A stretch of DNA of 64,000 nt from Pseudenterobacter timonensis. GTDB lineage: Bacteria > Pseudomonadota > Gammaproteobacteria > Enterobacterales > Enterobacteriaceae. Where the stretch lies: contig NZ_FCOP01000012.1 of the NCBI RefSeq assembly GCF_900021175.1, positions 62,001 through 126,000 on the forward strand, written 5' to 3'. A model generated the notes under the pieces. It searched no databases. It was given only the letters and a program-made list of their open reading frames with translations, and was not told the origin of the DNA. Shown here in pieces: positions 10,208 through 19,531 of this stretch. The first letter of the stretch is position 1. Each line of letters opens with the position of its first letter. The translations under genes were made by a program, and so were the position numbers.

Positions 10208-11614
10208 ATGAAACGGACCACGTTAACGACCGCGCTTACCGGCGCGGGTTTTCTCCTCTTTCTGCAGGCCGCCCATGCCGGGCCGCAGGCGCATGTGGTA
10301 TGCGCGTATTCCCACACCCTCGGCGATGACGCCATCATGATGTTCGGCATGCCGCATCAGGCGATGTGGCACGATTTTTTTGGCAATCAACATACCGACG
10401 CTACCTCTACCGGCAAGACGCTGCGCGCGCAGGAGAGTACGACCTGCGATAATAAGGCGGACAGCTCTGCTTACTGGGTTCCCACCCTGCGCCTGCCGGA
10501 CGGCAGAGAGGTGAAGCCGGCTTATCAAAAGACCTACTACCAGGCGTCGAAAGTGGATCTCTATCCGTTGCAGCCGTTCCCGCCAGGCCTCTCGCTGCTG
10601 GCGGGGGATCACCACGGTTCGGCGCCCAATCCCCATATCACCTTTCTTTGCGCCAACGGCAAAGGATATACCCACAAGCTGGGCGAAGTGTGCGGGCTGC
10701 GCAAGGCCGGGGACGCGGTACAATTTAATATTGGCATCCAGTTTCCGAACTGCTGGGATGGCGTCAACCTGAAACCGTCTCACGGCATGGCTAACGCCAC
10801 CTACGATGTGAAGGGCCAGTGCCCATCTGCTTTCCCGGTAAAGATCCCGACCGTCAATATGAACGTGGCCTGGGTGCTGCCCGGCATCACCTCGCTTGAT
10901 ACCGCCAGAGCGCAGCTTTCACTCGATCCGCTTATGCATGGCGACGAACGCGAGGAGCGGTGGGGCAGCCTCTATACCGCCCATGCCGATTTTATAAACG
11001 GCTGGACTGAAGAGGGGGCACGCTTTATGACCGATCTGTGCATGAATCAGGGAATGGACTGCGGCACGACCATCCCTTACGGCTATTCTCAGGCGAAGGC
11101 CAACGTCTGGCTGAGCAGCCGGGAGCCCGACGCCGCAGTTCCCGCACCCGGCAGCCTGCTGGTGGAGGACAACTGGCAGAACGGCGGGCGCACGCACAAC
11201 AGCGAAACGCTTTCGCTGGTGAAATTCTCCATTCCACCGCTGCCAAAAGGCCAGGATGCCTCGCACTTTAAGTACCGTATCCGCATCTATGGCGGCAAAG
11301 TGGAAACCAACGGCGCGGATCAGATCTTCTTCTATCCGGCGAGCAACGACTGGGACCCGGCAACCGTCACATGGGCGTCGCGCCCGGTATGCAACTATCG
11401 CTCCGACGCGGTACTCTATCTCAACCATACCCGGCAATATCGCATGGTGGATGTCGATAAAGCGGTGCGTAAAGCGCTGGCGCAGGGGAAAACGGAGATC
11501 TCCTGGTATATCGGCGGCGACCGTCAGGGAAATCACTATCAGTTTGAACCGGCAGGTTCAAAAGAGGGACTGGTGCTGATGCTGAGTGGTTTTACGAAAA
11601 CGCCGGAAATCTGA
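10208..11614 (+). CDS. Secreted DUF1996-domain protein with a C-terminal lectin-like region
   Basis: I chose the ATG at 10208 because GGAG lies six bases upstream; an in-frame ATG at 10196 sits on the ribosome-binding site itself. The 468-residue protein has a signal peptide ending 'QAAHA'. The central part carries DUF1996 hallmarks: 'MWHDFFGNQHTDA', 'CDNKADSSAYWVPTL', 'NCWDGVNLKPSHG' and 'AHADFINGW'. The last 150 residues ('LVKFSIPPLPKGQDASHFKY' onwards) look like a beta-rich DNRLRE/CBM-type module. Many cysteines suggest periplasmic or extracellular disulfides. Function is unknown; DUF1996 proteins are common in fungi. Terminated by a hairpin at 11622. Confidence 0.82.
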   Translation: MKRTTLTTALTGAGFLLFLQAAHAGPQAHVVCAYSHTLGDDAIMMFGMPHQAMWHDFFGNQHTDATSTGKTLRAQESTTCDNKADSSAYWVPTLRLPDGREVKPAYQKTYYQASKVDLYPLQPFPPGLSLLAGDHHGSAPNPHITFLCANGKGYTHKLGEVCGLRKAGDAVQFNIGIQFPNCWDGVNLKPSHGMANATYDVKGQCPSAFPVKIPTVNMNVAWVLPGITSLDTARAQLSLDPLMHGDEREERWGSLYTAHADFINGWTEEGARFMTDLCMNQGMDCGTTIPYGYSQAKANVWLSSREPDAAVPAPGSLLVEDNWQNGGRTHNSETLSLVKFSIPPLPKGQDASHFKYRIRIYGGKVETNGADQIFFYPASNDWDPATVTWASRPVCNYRSDAVLYLNHTRQYRMVDVDKAVRKALAQGKTEISWYIGGDRQGNHYQFEPAGSKEGLVLMLSGFTKTPEI

Positions 11615-11621
11615 GGCAAGC

Positions 11622-11650
11622 AAAACGGCAACCCGGAGGTTGCCGCTTTT
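11622..11650. terminator. Bidirectional terminator after the DUF1996 gene
   Basis: A stem GGCAACC/GGTTGCC with loop CGGA is flanked by AAAA and TTTT. It lies 8 bases after the DUF1996 gene stop and 2 bases beyond the end of the convergent small gene, so it can serve both. Confidence 0.85.
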
Positions 11651-11651
11651 G

Positions 11652-11792
11652 TCAGATCTTGCAGGCATCGCCGCAGTCGTCATCCGCCTCAACCGAGCGT
11701 GCTTTGTTATCCGCATTCTCCAGACGTTCAGCGTTACGCTCCTGCGCCTCTTCCAGCCCGTCAAATACCAGATTATCGAGATCGATTTCCAT
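11652..11792 (-). CDS. Small acidic protein of unknown function (46 residues)
   Basis: The reading frame starts with two ATG codons (11795 and 11792); AGGA five bases upstream favours the second. The product begins 'MEIDLDNLVFDGLEEAQERN', is strongly acidic, probably helical in the middle and ends with two cysteines in 'DDDCGDACKI'. There is no signal peptide or membrane segment. It is convergent with the DUF1996 gene and shares its terminator, which together with the ribosome-binding site supports a real gene. I do not recognise a function. Confidence 0.62.
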   Translation of the reverse strand: MEIDLDNLVFDGLEEAQERNAERLENADNKARSVEADDDCGDACKI

Positions 11793-11917
11793 CATTGTCC
11801 TGCCTGTGTTCGTGTTGTCTCAGACGCCAGTATAAGCCAAAAAGGAGCGGTGCGGCATTGTTCAGCACGGAACGATAACCCCTGCCATACTCAAGGATTA
11901 AAGGCGAAGAGGGTGAA

Positions 11918-12703
11918 TTGATGAGTAAAGTGTGCAAGGCATGTGGAACATCCTTTGAGACGGCGCGCGATAACTGCCCGATTTGCGAGGACGAGCGTCA
12001 GTATATTCCGGTCGGCGGGCAGGAGTGGGTTGATTTCGCTGCGCTTACCGCGTCGCATACCAACAAATGGGAGCAGCTTGAACCCTGCCTGCTTAGTATT
12101 AAGACGGTACCCAAATTTGCGATTAACCAGCGGGCGCTGCTTCTCAATACGCCTCACGGCAATATTCTTTGGGACTGTGTGGCAAATCTTGACCCAGCCA
12201 CCGTCACGCTTATCAAAGCGCTGGGGGGCATTAAAGCAATCGCCATCTCACATCCTCACTACTACACCACGATGCAGGAGTGGGCGCAGGTTTTTGAGGC
12301 GCCGATTTTTCTGCACGCCAGCGATCGCGAGTGGGTGATGCGCGACAGCCCGGCGATCCATTTCTGGGAGGGGGATGTGCTGGAGATTATGCCCACGGTT
12401 AAACTTCTCCGGCTTGGCGGCCACTTTGCCGGCGGCACGGTGCTGCACCGGGATGATGGCCGCGGCGTTTTGCTGGCAGGCGACATTTTGCAGGTAACGC
12501 CCGGTGCAGACGCGGTTTCGTTTATGTGGAGCTACCCTAACATGCTGCCGCTGTCGGCAGAGGTGGTGCATGAGATCGTTGAACGGCTGCGTCCCGTTTT
12601 CTTCGACAGACTCTATGGCGCGTTTGAGGGGCAGAATATTCGCGCTAATGCCTGGGATGCGGTTTTGCGCTCGGGCCAGAAATATATTGCTTGTCTGAAG
12701 TGA
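11918..12703 (+). CDS. MBL-fold protein with an N-terminal zinc-ribbon
   Basis: The 261-residue protein starts with two CxxC pairs ('CKACG' and 'CPICE', residues 5-22), a small zinc-ribbon or rubredoxin-like knuckle. The rest is a metallo-beta-lactamase fold: 'LLNTPHGNILWDCVA', 'ISHPHYYTTMQEW', 'GGHFAGGTVLH' and 'LLAGDILQV'. The usual HxHxDH metal motif reads HPHYYT, lacking the Asp and last His, so metal binding may be altered. No catalytic role can be assigned. It is transcribed towards the carbonic anhydrase gene 71 bases downstream, which may be co-expressed but has its own palindromic site. Confidence 0.8.
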   Translation: MMSKVCKACGTSFETARDNCPICEDERQYIPVGGQEWVDFAALTASHTNKWEQLEPCLLSIKTVPKFAINQRALLLNTPHGNILWDCVANLDPATVTLIKALGGIKAIAISHPHYYTTMQEWAQVFEAPIFLHASDREWVMRDSPAIHFWEGDVLEIMPTVKLLRLGGHFAGGTVLHRDDGRGVLLAGDILQVTPGADAVSFMWSYPNMLPLSAEVVHEIVERLRPVFFDRLYGAFEGQNIRANAWDAVLRSGQKYIACLK

Positions 12704-12727
12704 AGGTGGCTAGTTACACTTCAGTTG

Positions 12728-12743
12728 CATGATCCAGATCATG
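12728..12743. promoter_or_regulatory. Palindrome resembling an FNR/CRP-family site upstream of the carbonic anhydrase gene
   Basis: CATGATC-CA-GATCATG is a perfect inverted repeat 31 bases before the carbonic anhydrase start. It contains TGAT-N4-ATCA, the core of an FNR site, although the outer bases (A/T) differ from TTGAT-N4-ATCAA. Regulator identity is inference. Confidence 0.45.
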
Positions 12744-12774
12744 TTTTAACGAAAACAGAAAAAGAGATACTGCT

Positions 12775-13410
12775 ATGCAACATATCATTGAAGGATTTCT
12801 CAATTTCCAAAAAGAGATTTTCCCGCAACGTAAAGAGCTCTTTCGTAGTTTAGCGTCCAGCCAGAATCCCAAAGCGCTTTTCATCTCCTGTTCCGACAGC
12901 CGCCTGGTACCAGAGCTGGTAACACAGCAGGAGCCAGGACAGCTCTTTGTCATTCGTAACGCCGGGAATATCGTCCCTTCCTTCGGGCCGGAGCCGGGTG
13001 GGGTGTCCGCTACTATCGAATATGCCGTTGTGGCGCTGGGCGTGACCGATATCGTGATCTGCGGCCACTCTAACTGTGGCGCTATGAAGGCGATTGCCGA
13101 TAACCAGAACCTGGAGCCGATGCCGGCTGTTTCCCACTGGTTGCGCTATGCCGACGCGGCAAAAGCGGTAGTGGAGAAGAAAAGCTGGGATAACGAGATT
13201 GATAAAGTAAACGCCATGGTGCAGGAAAACGTCATCGCGCAGCTTAACAATATCAAAACCCATCCGTCCGTGGCGGTGGGACTGCGCGATAACGCGATCC
13301 GCCTGCACGGCTGGGTGTATGACATTGAGAGCGGCGAGATCCGCGCGCTGGATAAAAACAGCAAAACCTTCGTTTCGCTCTCCGAAAATCCGCAGGTTTA
13401 CTTCGAGTAA
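12775..13410 (+). CDS. Beta-class carbonic anhydrase, CynT-like
   Basis: It interconverts CO2 and bicarbonate in the cytoplasm. The 211-residue protein has the zinc ligands of the beta class: Cys and Asp-Arg dyad in '[12 protein letters not shown]' and His/Cys in '[13 protein letters not shown]'. It resembles E. coli CynT more than Can ('[14 protein letters not shown]', '[13 protein letters not shown]'). No cyanase or cyn permease gene is adjacent, so a role in cyanate metabolism is not supported; bicarbonate supply is the likely task. A weak GC-rich hairpin (13411-13430) without a T tract follows. Confidence 0.93.
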   Translation: MQHIIEGFLNFQKEIFPQRKELFRSLASSQNPKALFISCSDSRLVPELVTQQEPGQLFVIRNAGNIVPSFGPEPGGVSATIEYAVVALGVTDIVICGHSNCGAMKAIADNQNLEPMPAVSHWLRYADAAKAVVEKKSWDNEIDKVNAMVQENVIAQLNNIKTHPSVAVGLRDNAIRLHGWVYDIESGEIRALDKNSKTFVSLSENPQVYFE

Positions 13411-13435
13411 GCCTCCCGGGGCAGGGAGGCTCCGA

Positions 13436-15046
13436 TCAATCCACTATAAACGGCAGCCGACCGCGAAGGCGTTTGGGCGGTTCCGCTATCGCTTTCGCCA
13501 TCGCCGCGCCAATCTCTGCGCAGGCGGTCAGCCCCTGAACAAAGGGGTGATCGTGCATCAGATAAGGGATCGCGCCAAAGGCGATTCGCCCGCGCACGCA
13601 CTCCGGCTCCTGTAACGTATAGTCGTCACCCACCGTGGGGATCTCTTCTCCCGTCGTCTGAAGCTGCTGGCGCAGGCGGGGAAAGGGCAGATCGCGCGTT
13701 TTCAGCGGCTGCTGTCCGCGCGCATCGATAAATACGTCAAACTCCAGCCTCTCTCCTTGTGCGTAGATCACCGTCCGGTCAGGCTGGATATCAAGTTCGT
13801 AATCGGGACCCAGCGGCACAATGCGGATAAGATTCGCCTCGCGAAGCGCCAGCAGACGGCGGATGGATTGTGACGGGATCGCCGCATAGTTATCAATAAA
13901 AATGCGGGCGAGGCCGTTATCAAAGCGTGCCCGATCTTCTTCATTCAGGAAAGGCACACACGGCTGGACCGCCTCGTGCAGGCGCAGAATGGTGTAGCGC
14001 CAGGGAACGGTTATACGATCACGCTTGTTACGCTCCACCTCCTGCAGATTATAGTGCGCCCAGCGGAAGGGACCGTGGCGCTCGCGATCGGCAAACCAGG
14101 CGTCACGGAAGGTGTCGGGGGTGAGGGAGCGCAGATTGATTCGCTCGCACCAGCGCGGATCGGCCTGCGCGAGCTCCTCCACCATCAGCGCGAAGATACG
14201 GTCGAGCAGACCCTCTGCGCCGGCCTCCCTCTCTTTCTCCATCGCCTCGTTCGTCACCACGGTCAGCGGTTCATAAGGAATAGGACAGTAAAAGTCAGCC
14301 TCCGGCAGGATACCTGAGCGCGACATGAGCGTCAGGGACAAGCCCTCGCTGCCAGCACGCCGTTCAAAGCGGATATGTTCATCCGGCTGTTCCGTAAAGA
14401 CGCCATGCTGCGCGGCGACCGCCATCGCCGCGTCGATACCGCTGAGCGAGGTGCCCATAATGCCGACCCGGCAGGCGGGAATAGAGGCCTCCATTAACCC
14501 GGACCAGGGGCTGGGGAAGTAAGCCTGTGTCGTCGATTCTTCCTCCGGCCAGACGTGGCCGGTAGCGATCACTGCCAAATCAAAGATCTCAGGCGCCAGA
14601 TCCTCTTGCGCCCAGAGCCTGACCCCATCGGGCGTCACCTCCAGATCGGTAACCTGACAGGACTCATGCACCGCCACCGTAAAGCCTTGCTGACGGGCCT
14701 TTTCAACCAGCTGTAAAAACTGATCGCGGAAATATTCTCCCAGCAGAATGCGGGGCAAAAACTGACGTACATGCAGCGAGTCGCGCGCGACACCGTAACG
14801 CGCCAGATGTGCGTCGCTCAGCTGGCGCAGCCAGTCGATATAGGTGGAAAAAAGCGGCGGGATTTCAATACTGGCGATATTGGCCAGCATCATGCGGGAG
14901 TTCTCTTCATCACTGTAGGGCATCCCCACTCCTGCTTCAGCCCCTTTTTCATATACCGTGACCGACAGCGGTTCTGCATGTTTCAGAAGGGAAAAAAAGG
15001 TATAAATCCCCGTTGGCCCGGCACCGATAATCGCGATCTTTTTCAT
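13436..15046 (-). CDS. ydhS: YdhS, FAD/NAD(P)-binding oxidoreductase-like protein
   Basis: A 536-residue protein with an N-terminal Rossmann dinucleotide motif ('AIIGAGPTGIYTFFSL', residues 5-20), typical of the FAD-NAD(P)-binding family. A second motif 'GIMGTSLSGIDAAMAV' lies near residue 195. E. coli ydhS occupies the comparable place near the valVW tRNAs. The K-12 genes ydhT-Y and ydhR are absent here, so ydhS stands alone between the carbonic anhydrase and tRNA genes. Physiological substrate is unknown. Confidence 0.88.
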   Translation of the reverse strand: MKKIAIIGAGPTGIYTFFSLLKHAEPLSVTVYEKGAEAGVGMPYSDEENSRMMLANIASIEIPPLFSTYIDWLRQLSDAHLARYGVARDSLHVRQFLPRILLGEYFRDQFLQLVEKARQQGFTVAVHESCQVTDLEVTPDGVRLWAQEDLAPEIFDLAVIATGHVWPEEESTTQAYFPSPWSGLMEASIPACRVGIMGTSLSGIDAAMAVAAQHGVFTEQPDEHIRFERRAGSEGLSLTLMSRSGILPEADFYCPIPYEPLTVVTNEAMEKEREAGAEGLLDRIFALMVEELAQADPRWCERINLRSLTPDTFRDAWFADRERHGPFRWAHYNLQEVERNKRDRITVPWRYTILRLHEAVQPCVPFLNEEDRARFDNGLARIFIDNYAAIPSQSIRRLLALREANLIRIVPLGPDYELDIQPDRTVIYAQGERLEFDVFIDARGQQPLKTRDLPFPRLRQQLQTTGEEIPTVGDDYTLQEPECVRGRIAFGAIPYLMHDHPFVQGLTACAEIGAAMAKAIAEPPKRLRGRLPFIVD

Positions 15047-15240
15047 TATTATTCACCCTAATCATCTTTATCGGATTGTTTGAGAACGTAACGCTTAAAG
15101 TTTGGTATGAAAACAGAGGAAGATCCAACCGGGTGCGGAGCGTGCAGAGGTTTGCCAGAAATATATGAGCGGCGACAGAATAGAGTGGATTGCGCAGTTT
15201 AGTTGCTATGAAAAAGAGTGACAGGAAAGAAAAAACTGAA

Positions 15241-15317
15241 TGGTGCGTCCGAGTGGACTCGAACCACCGACCCCCACCATGTCAAGGTGGTGCTCTAACC
15301 AACTGAGCTACGGACGC
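15241..15317 (-). tRNA. valW: tRNA-Val (GAC)
   Basis: A 77-base cloverleaf on the minus strand begins GCGTCCGTAGCTCAG and ends with encoded CCA. The anticodon loop TTGACAT carries GAC, reading GUC/GUU valine codons. It is second in a tandem with valV, ten bases downstream of it, and matches E. coli valW as I recall it. Confidence 0.97.
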
Positions 15318-15327
15318 ACAAGAGAGA

Positions 15328-15404
15328 TGGTGCGTTCAATTGGACTCGAACCAACGACCCCCACCATGTCAAGGTGGTGCTCTAACCAACTGAGCTATGA
15401 ACGC
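15328..15404 (-). tRNA. valV: tRNA-Val (GAC)
   Basis: A 77-base cloverleaf on the minus strand begins GCGTTCATAGCTCAG and ends with CCA. The anticodon is GAC. The acceptor stem differs from the neighbouring copy by compensated changes (GCGTTCA/TGAACGC versus GCGTCCG/CGGACGC), so both copies should fold. It is the promoter-proximal member of the pair. Confidence 0.97.
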
Positions 15405-15430
15405 AACGTTGTAGGTGACAACGGGGACGA

Positions 15431-15459
15431 ATATTAGCGGCATGGCGGGAAGGTGGCAA
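15431..15459 (-). promoter_or_regulatory. valVW tRNA promoter
   Basis: On the minus strand, -35 TTGCCA (15454-15459), a 17-bp spacer and -10 TAATAT (15431-15436) are followed by 'TCGTCCCCG', a GC-rich discriminator typical of stringently controlled stable-RNA promoters. It is 27 bases upstream of valV. Confidence 0.82.
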
Positions 15460-15640
15460 GAGGCAAAATGCAATTTTCTGCGCAATCCCTTCCGACTGCG
15501 GAACTTTTACACAAAACGATATTATTGTACTGATGCAAAAGCATAAATTCTCGACACTTGCCGAAATTTTCTACCGCCTGGACGGTCCCCAGAGCAATTA
15601 ACGCTAAACTTAGCCTGACATCACAAAAAAGGAGTCACAG

Positions 15641-15781
15641 ATGGCTAAGCACGAATTAAGCGAGAAACAGGATGAAAATGTCCATCCGGTAAAAGACGAG
15701 CCGAAAAAACAGGGGGAGATCCCGCGTACCCGCGACGACAGCGAAGATGATAAAAAAAGCCCTTACCGGGAGAAAAAATAA
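15641..15781 (+). CDS. Small highly charged protein of unknown function (46 residues)
   Basis: ATG at 15641 is preceded by AAGGAG at good spacing. The product begins 'MAKHELSEKQDENVHPVKDE' and ends 'DDKKSPYREKK'. It is nearly all charged or polar residues, with no hydrophobic core, no cysteine and no signal, so it is likely disordered. A bidirectional terminator follows directly. The E. coli ydhQ gene found in this interval is not present. I do not recognise a function; coding status rests on the ribosome-binding site, clean frame and terminator. Confidence 0.65.
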   Translation: MAKHELSEKQDENVHPVKDEPKKQGEIPRTRDDSEDDKKSPYREKK

Positions 15782-15787
15782 TAAAAA

Positions 15788-15809
15788 AGCCGCCTGCTAA
15801 GAGGCGGCT
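15788..15809. terminator. Bidirectional terminator between the small gene and mdtK
   Basis: Stem AGCCGCCT/AGGCGGCT with a 6-base loop, preceded by a run of A residues and followed by 'aaatttt'. It serves the convergent small gene and, better, mdtK on the minus strand. Confidence 0.88.
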
Positions 15810-15814
15810 AAATT

Positions 15815-17278
<1,464 letters not shown>

Positions 17279-17416
17279 CTATTGTAGCGGGGTTTAACGA
17301 TTAATCTAGTGAAAAAAGCGCCAGTCGGGGGGCTTTACTGGCAACCTCTATTTACTGCTGTTAAAGTTGTGCGATTACGCGGTATCACTACCGTCAGGAA
17401 AACAGGAGCTGGATGT

Positions 17417-18058
17417 ATGTTTACGGGTATTGTGCAGGGCACCGCCAGCGTGGTGTCCATTGATGAAAAACCTAATTTCCGCACCCATGTCGTCGAACTG
17501 CCGGACTATATGCTTGACGGGCTGGAGACGGGGGCATCAGTGGCGCACAACGGCTGTTGTCTCACCGTGACCGAAATTGACGGTAATCGCGTCAGCTTTG
17601 ATTTAATGAAAGAGACGCTGAGAATTACCAATCTTGGCGAGCTGGTGCCGGGGGATGTGGTCAACGTTGAACGTGCGGCGAAATTTAGCGATGAGATTGG
17701 CGGACATTTAATGTCGGGCCATATTATGACCACCGCCGAAGTAGTCAAAATTCTGGCGTCGGAAAATAACCGTCAAATCTGGTTCAAAGTCCAGGATCCG
17801 CTGCTGATGAAATATATCCTTTATAAAGGCTTTATCGGCGTGGATGGTATCAGCCTGACGGTTGGTGAGGTGACGCCTACCCGTTTTTGCGTCCATCTGA
17901 TCCCCGAAACGCTACAGCGCACCACGCTTGGTATTAAAAAGCTGGGCCAGCGGGTCAATATTGAGATCGATCCGCAAACCCAGGCAGTCGTCGATACCGT
18001 TGAACGGGTGATGGCGGCGAAAGAGGCCGCCGCGCAGCTGGCCTCCAGCGAAGAATAA
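17417..18058 (+). CDS. ribE: Riboflavin synthase alpha chain
   Basis: It catalyses dismutation of two 6,7-dimethyl-8-ribityllumazine molecules, the last step of riboflavin synthesis. Also called ribC in E. coli. The start at 17417 ('MFTGIVQG') gives the family length of 213 residues and has 'aggag' upstream; a longer frame upstream has no support. Two lumazine-binding repeats are visible ('[16 protein letters not shown]' in the first, '[12 protein letters not shown]' in the second). A terminator shared with cfa follows. Confidence 0.96.
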   Translation: MFTGIVQGTASVVSIDEKPNFRTHVVELPDYMLDGLETGASVAHNGCCLTVTEIDGNRVSFDLMKETLRITNLGELVPGDVVNVERAAKFSDEIGGHLMSGHIMTTAEVVKILASENNRQIWFKVQDPLLMKYILYKGFIGVDGISLTVGEVTPTRFCVHLIPETLQRTTLGIKKLGQRVNIEIDPQTQAVVDTVERVMAAKEAAAQLASSEE

Positions 18059-18062
18059 AATA

Positions 18063-18082
18063 AACCCCGGCTCGCCGGGGTT
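18063..18082. terminator. Bidirectional terminator between ribE and cfa
   Basis: Stem AACCCCGG/CCGGGGTT with tetraloop CTCG, preceded by 'aataaaataaa' and followed by 'attattt'. It lies 4 bases after ribE and 5 bases beyond the cfa stop. Confidence 0.9.
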
Positions 18083-18087
18083 ATTAT

Positions 18088-19236
18088 TTATCGGGCTACA
18101 CGCAGGCCATTTTCAATGCCGCGGCTAAATACCACCTGCCACAACTGAATATCGCGGGCGCGGAAGGCGCCAGCGCAGGCGTTCAGATAATAGCAGAACA
18201 TTCTTTTGAAACGCTCCGAGTAGTTATCTGCAATTTCCGGCCAGGCGGCCAGGAAACGGGCATGCCATGCCATCAGCGTTGTGTCATAATCTGCCCCGAA
18301 ATTATGCCAGTCTTCCATAATGAAATGAGGTTCGCTGGCGTTTGCAATCTGGCGAACGGAAGGCAGGCAGCCGTTGGGGAAAATATACTTATCAATCCAG
18401 GGATCGACATTATTATCGGTTTTTTTCGAGCCGATAGTGTGCAGCAGGAAAATACCTTCCGGCTTCAGGTTACGGTCAGCCACCTCAAAATAGGTTTTGT
18501 AATTTTTCGGCCCGACATGTTCAAACATACCGACGGAAACAATACGGTCAAAATGATCGTTCAGATCGCGGTAGTCCTTGAGCAATATCGTCACGTCCAG
18601 CCCTTCACAGCGGGCCTGCGCCATTTTTTGCTGCTCGGCGGAGATAGTTACCCCCACCACGCTGACATCGTAATTTTTAGCCATATAGGCGGCAAGCCCG
18701 CCCCAGCCACATCCGATATCCAGTACGCGCATGCCCGGCTGCAGCTGCAGCTTCTCACAGATAAGCCGCAGCTTGGCCTCCTGCGCCGCTTCAAGCGTGG
18801 TGGCCTCTTTCCAGTAAGCGCAGGAGTACTGCATATAGGGATCGAGCATCCGGCTAAAGAGATCGTTGCCGAGATCGTAATGCTCTTTACCGACTATCCA
18901 CGCGCGTTTTTTATTCTGTAGATTAAAAATGCGCGCAGAGGCGATACGCAGCGTATCCTTCAAATGATGGGGGAGTTGACTTTCCAGACCCGCGCGGATG
19001 ACTTTGGTAAAAAAGAGATCCAACCGGTCGCATTCCCACCAGCCGTCCATATAGCTTTCGCCCAGACCGAGCGAACCTTCCTGCAACACGCGTTTAAAAA
19101 AGTCGGGATGCTTGACCTTAATGTCAGAAGGCGCAGAACCGTTAATAGTAATACCTGCGCGCCCCAGCATTTCCTTAGCGATACGGAACCAGTCATCTTC
19201 CCGAACGCTGACTTCTTCTATACACGATGAACTCAT
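18088..19236 (-). CDS. cfa: Cyclopropane-fatty-acyl-phospholipid synthase
   Basis: Cfa transfers a methylene group from S-adenosylmethionine onto unsaturated acyl chains of membrane phospholipids, protecting against acid. The start at 19236 ('MSSSCIEEVSVREDD') gives 382 residues as in E. coli; the frame is open 49 codons further upstream but that part is leader. The SAM motif 'VLDIGCGWGGLAAYMA' and 'GVTISAEQQKMAQ' are clear. In E. coli cfa is sigma-S dependent and regulated by sRNAs in its long leader; the leader here is likewise long. Confidence 0.96.
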   Translation of the reverse strand: MSSSCIEEVSVREDDWFRIAKEMLGRAGITINGSAPSDIKVKHPDFFKRVLQEGSLGLGESYMDGWWECDRLDLFFTKVIRAGLESQLPHHLKDTLRIASARIFNLQNKKRAWIVGKEHYDLGNDLFSRMLDPYMQYSCAYWKEATTLEAAQEAKLRLICEKLQLQPGMRVLDIGCGWGGLAAYMAKNYDVSVVGVTISAEQQKMAQARCEGLDVTILLKDYRDLNDHFDRIVSVGMFEHVGPKNYKTYFEVADRNLKPEGIFLLHTIGSKKTDNNVDPWIDKYIFPNGCLPSVRQIANASEPHFIMEDWHNFGADYDTTLMAWHARFLAAWPEIADNYSERFKRMFCYYLNACAGAFRARDIQLWQVVFSRGIENGLRVAR

Positions 19237-19389
19237 AGCTTCTCCATCACCTTTGTGATCAGAACCTTCAAACAGCGTAGACGCTTTTTTTGGTTTGTGA
19301 GAAATCTCACGGCAAGACCCGTGAGGCTGATATCCGACGTAGAACAGAGGAAGGGAGATATCCCTTGCCGAAATGCCTTCCATGGTAAA

Positions 19390-19411
19390 ACGGGAGCACT
19401 CCGGCTCCCGT
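19390..19411 (-). terminator. Hairpin between punC and cfa, probable punC terminator
   Basis: On the minus strand the stem ACGGGAGC/GCTCCCGT with loop CGGAGT is followed by 'TTTACC'. The T tract is short, so termination may be partial. It lies about 120 bases after punC and would sit upstream of, or in, the cfa leader. Confidence 0.55.
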
Positions 19412-19531
19412 TAACTCATAATAATTATGTATTTATCCGAACCAAATTCAGTATAGGCCTCAAAATTCAGTGGTTCAACAGAAAATTGTTAGCAGGCTAA
19501 CCACTGAAACGTAACATAATTTCACAAAGAG

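Noticed and set aside
15241..15404. tRNA-associated integration site
   Set aside because: Both tRNAs are intact, no integrase or flanking direct repeat of a tRNA 3' end is present.
19237..19383. 49-codon N-terminal extension of cfa
   Set aside because: Family N-terminus begins at 19236; the upstream part is probably mRNA leader.
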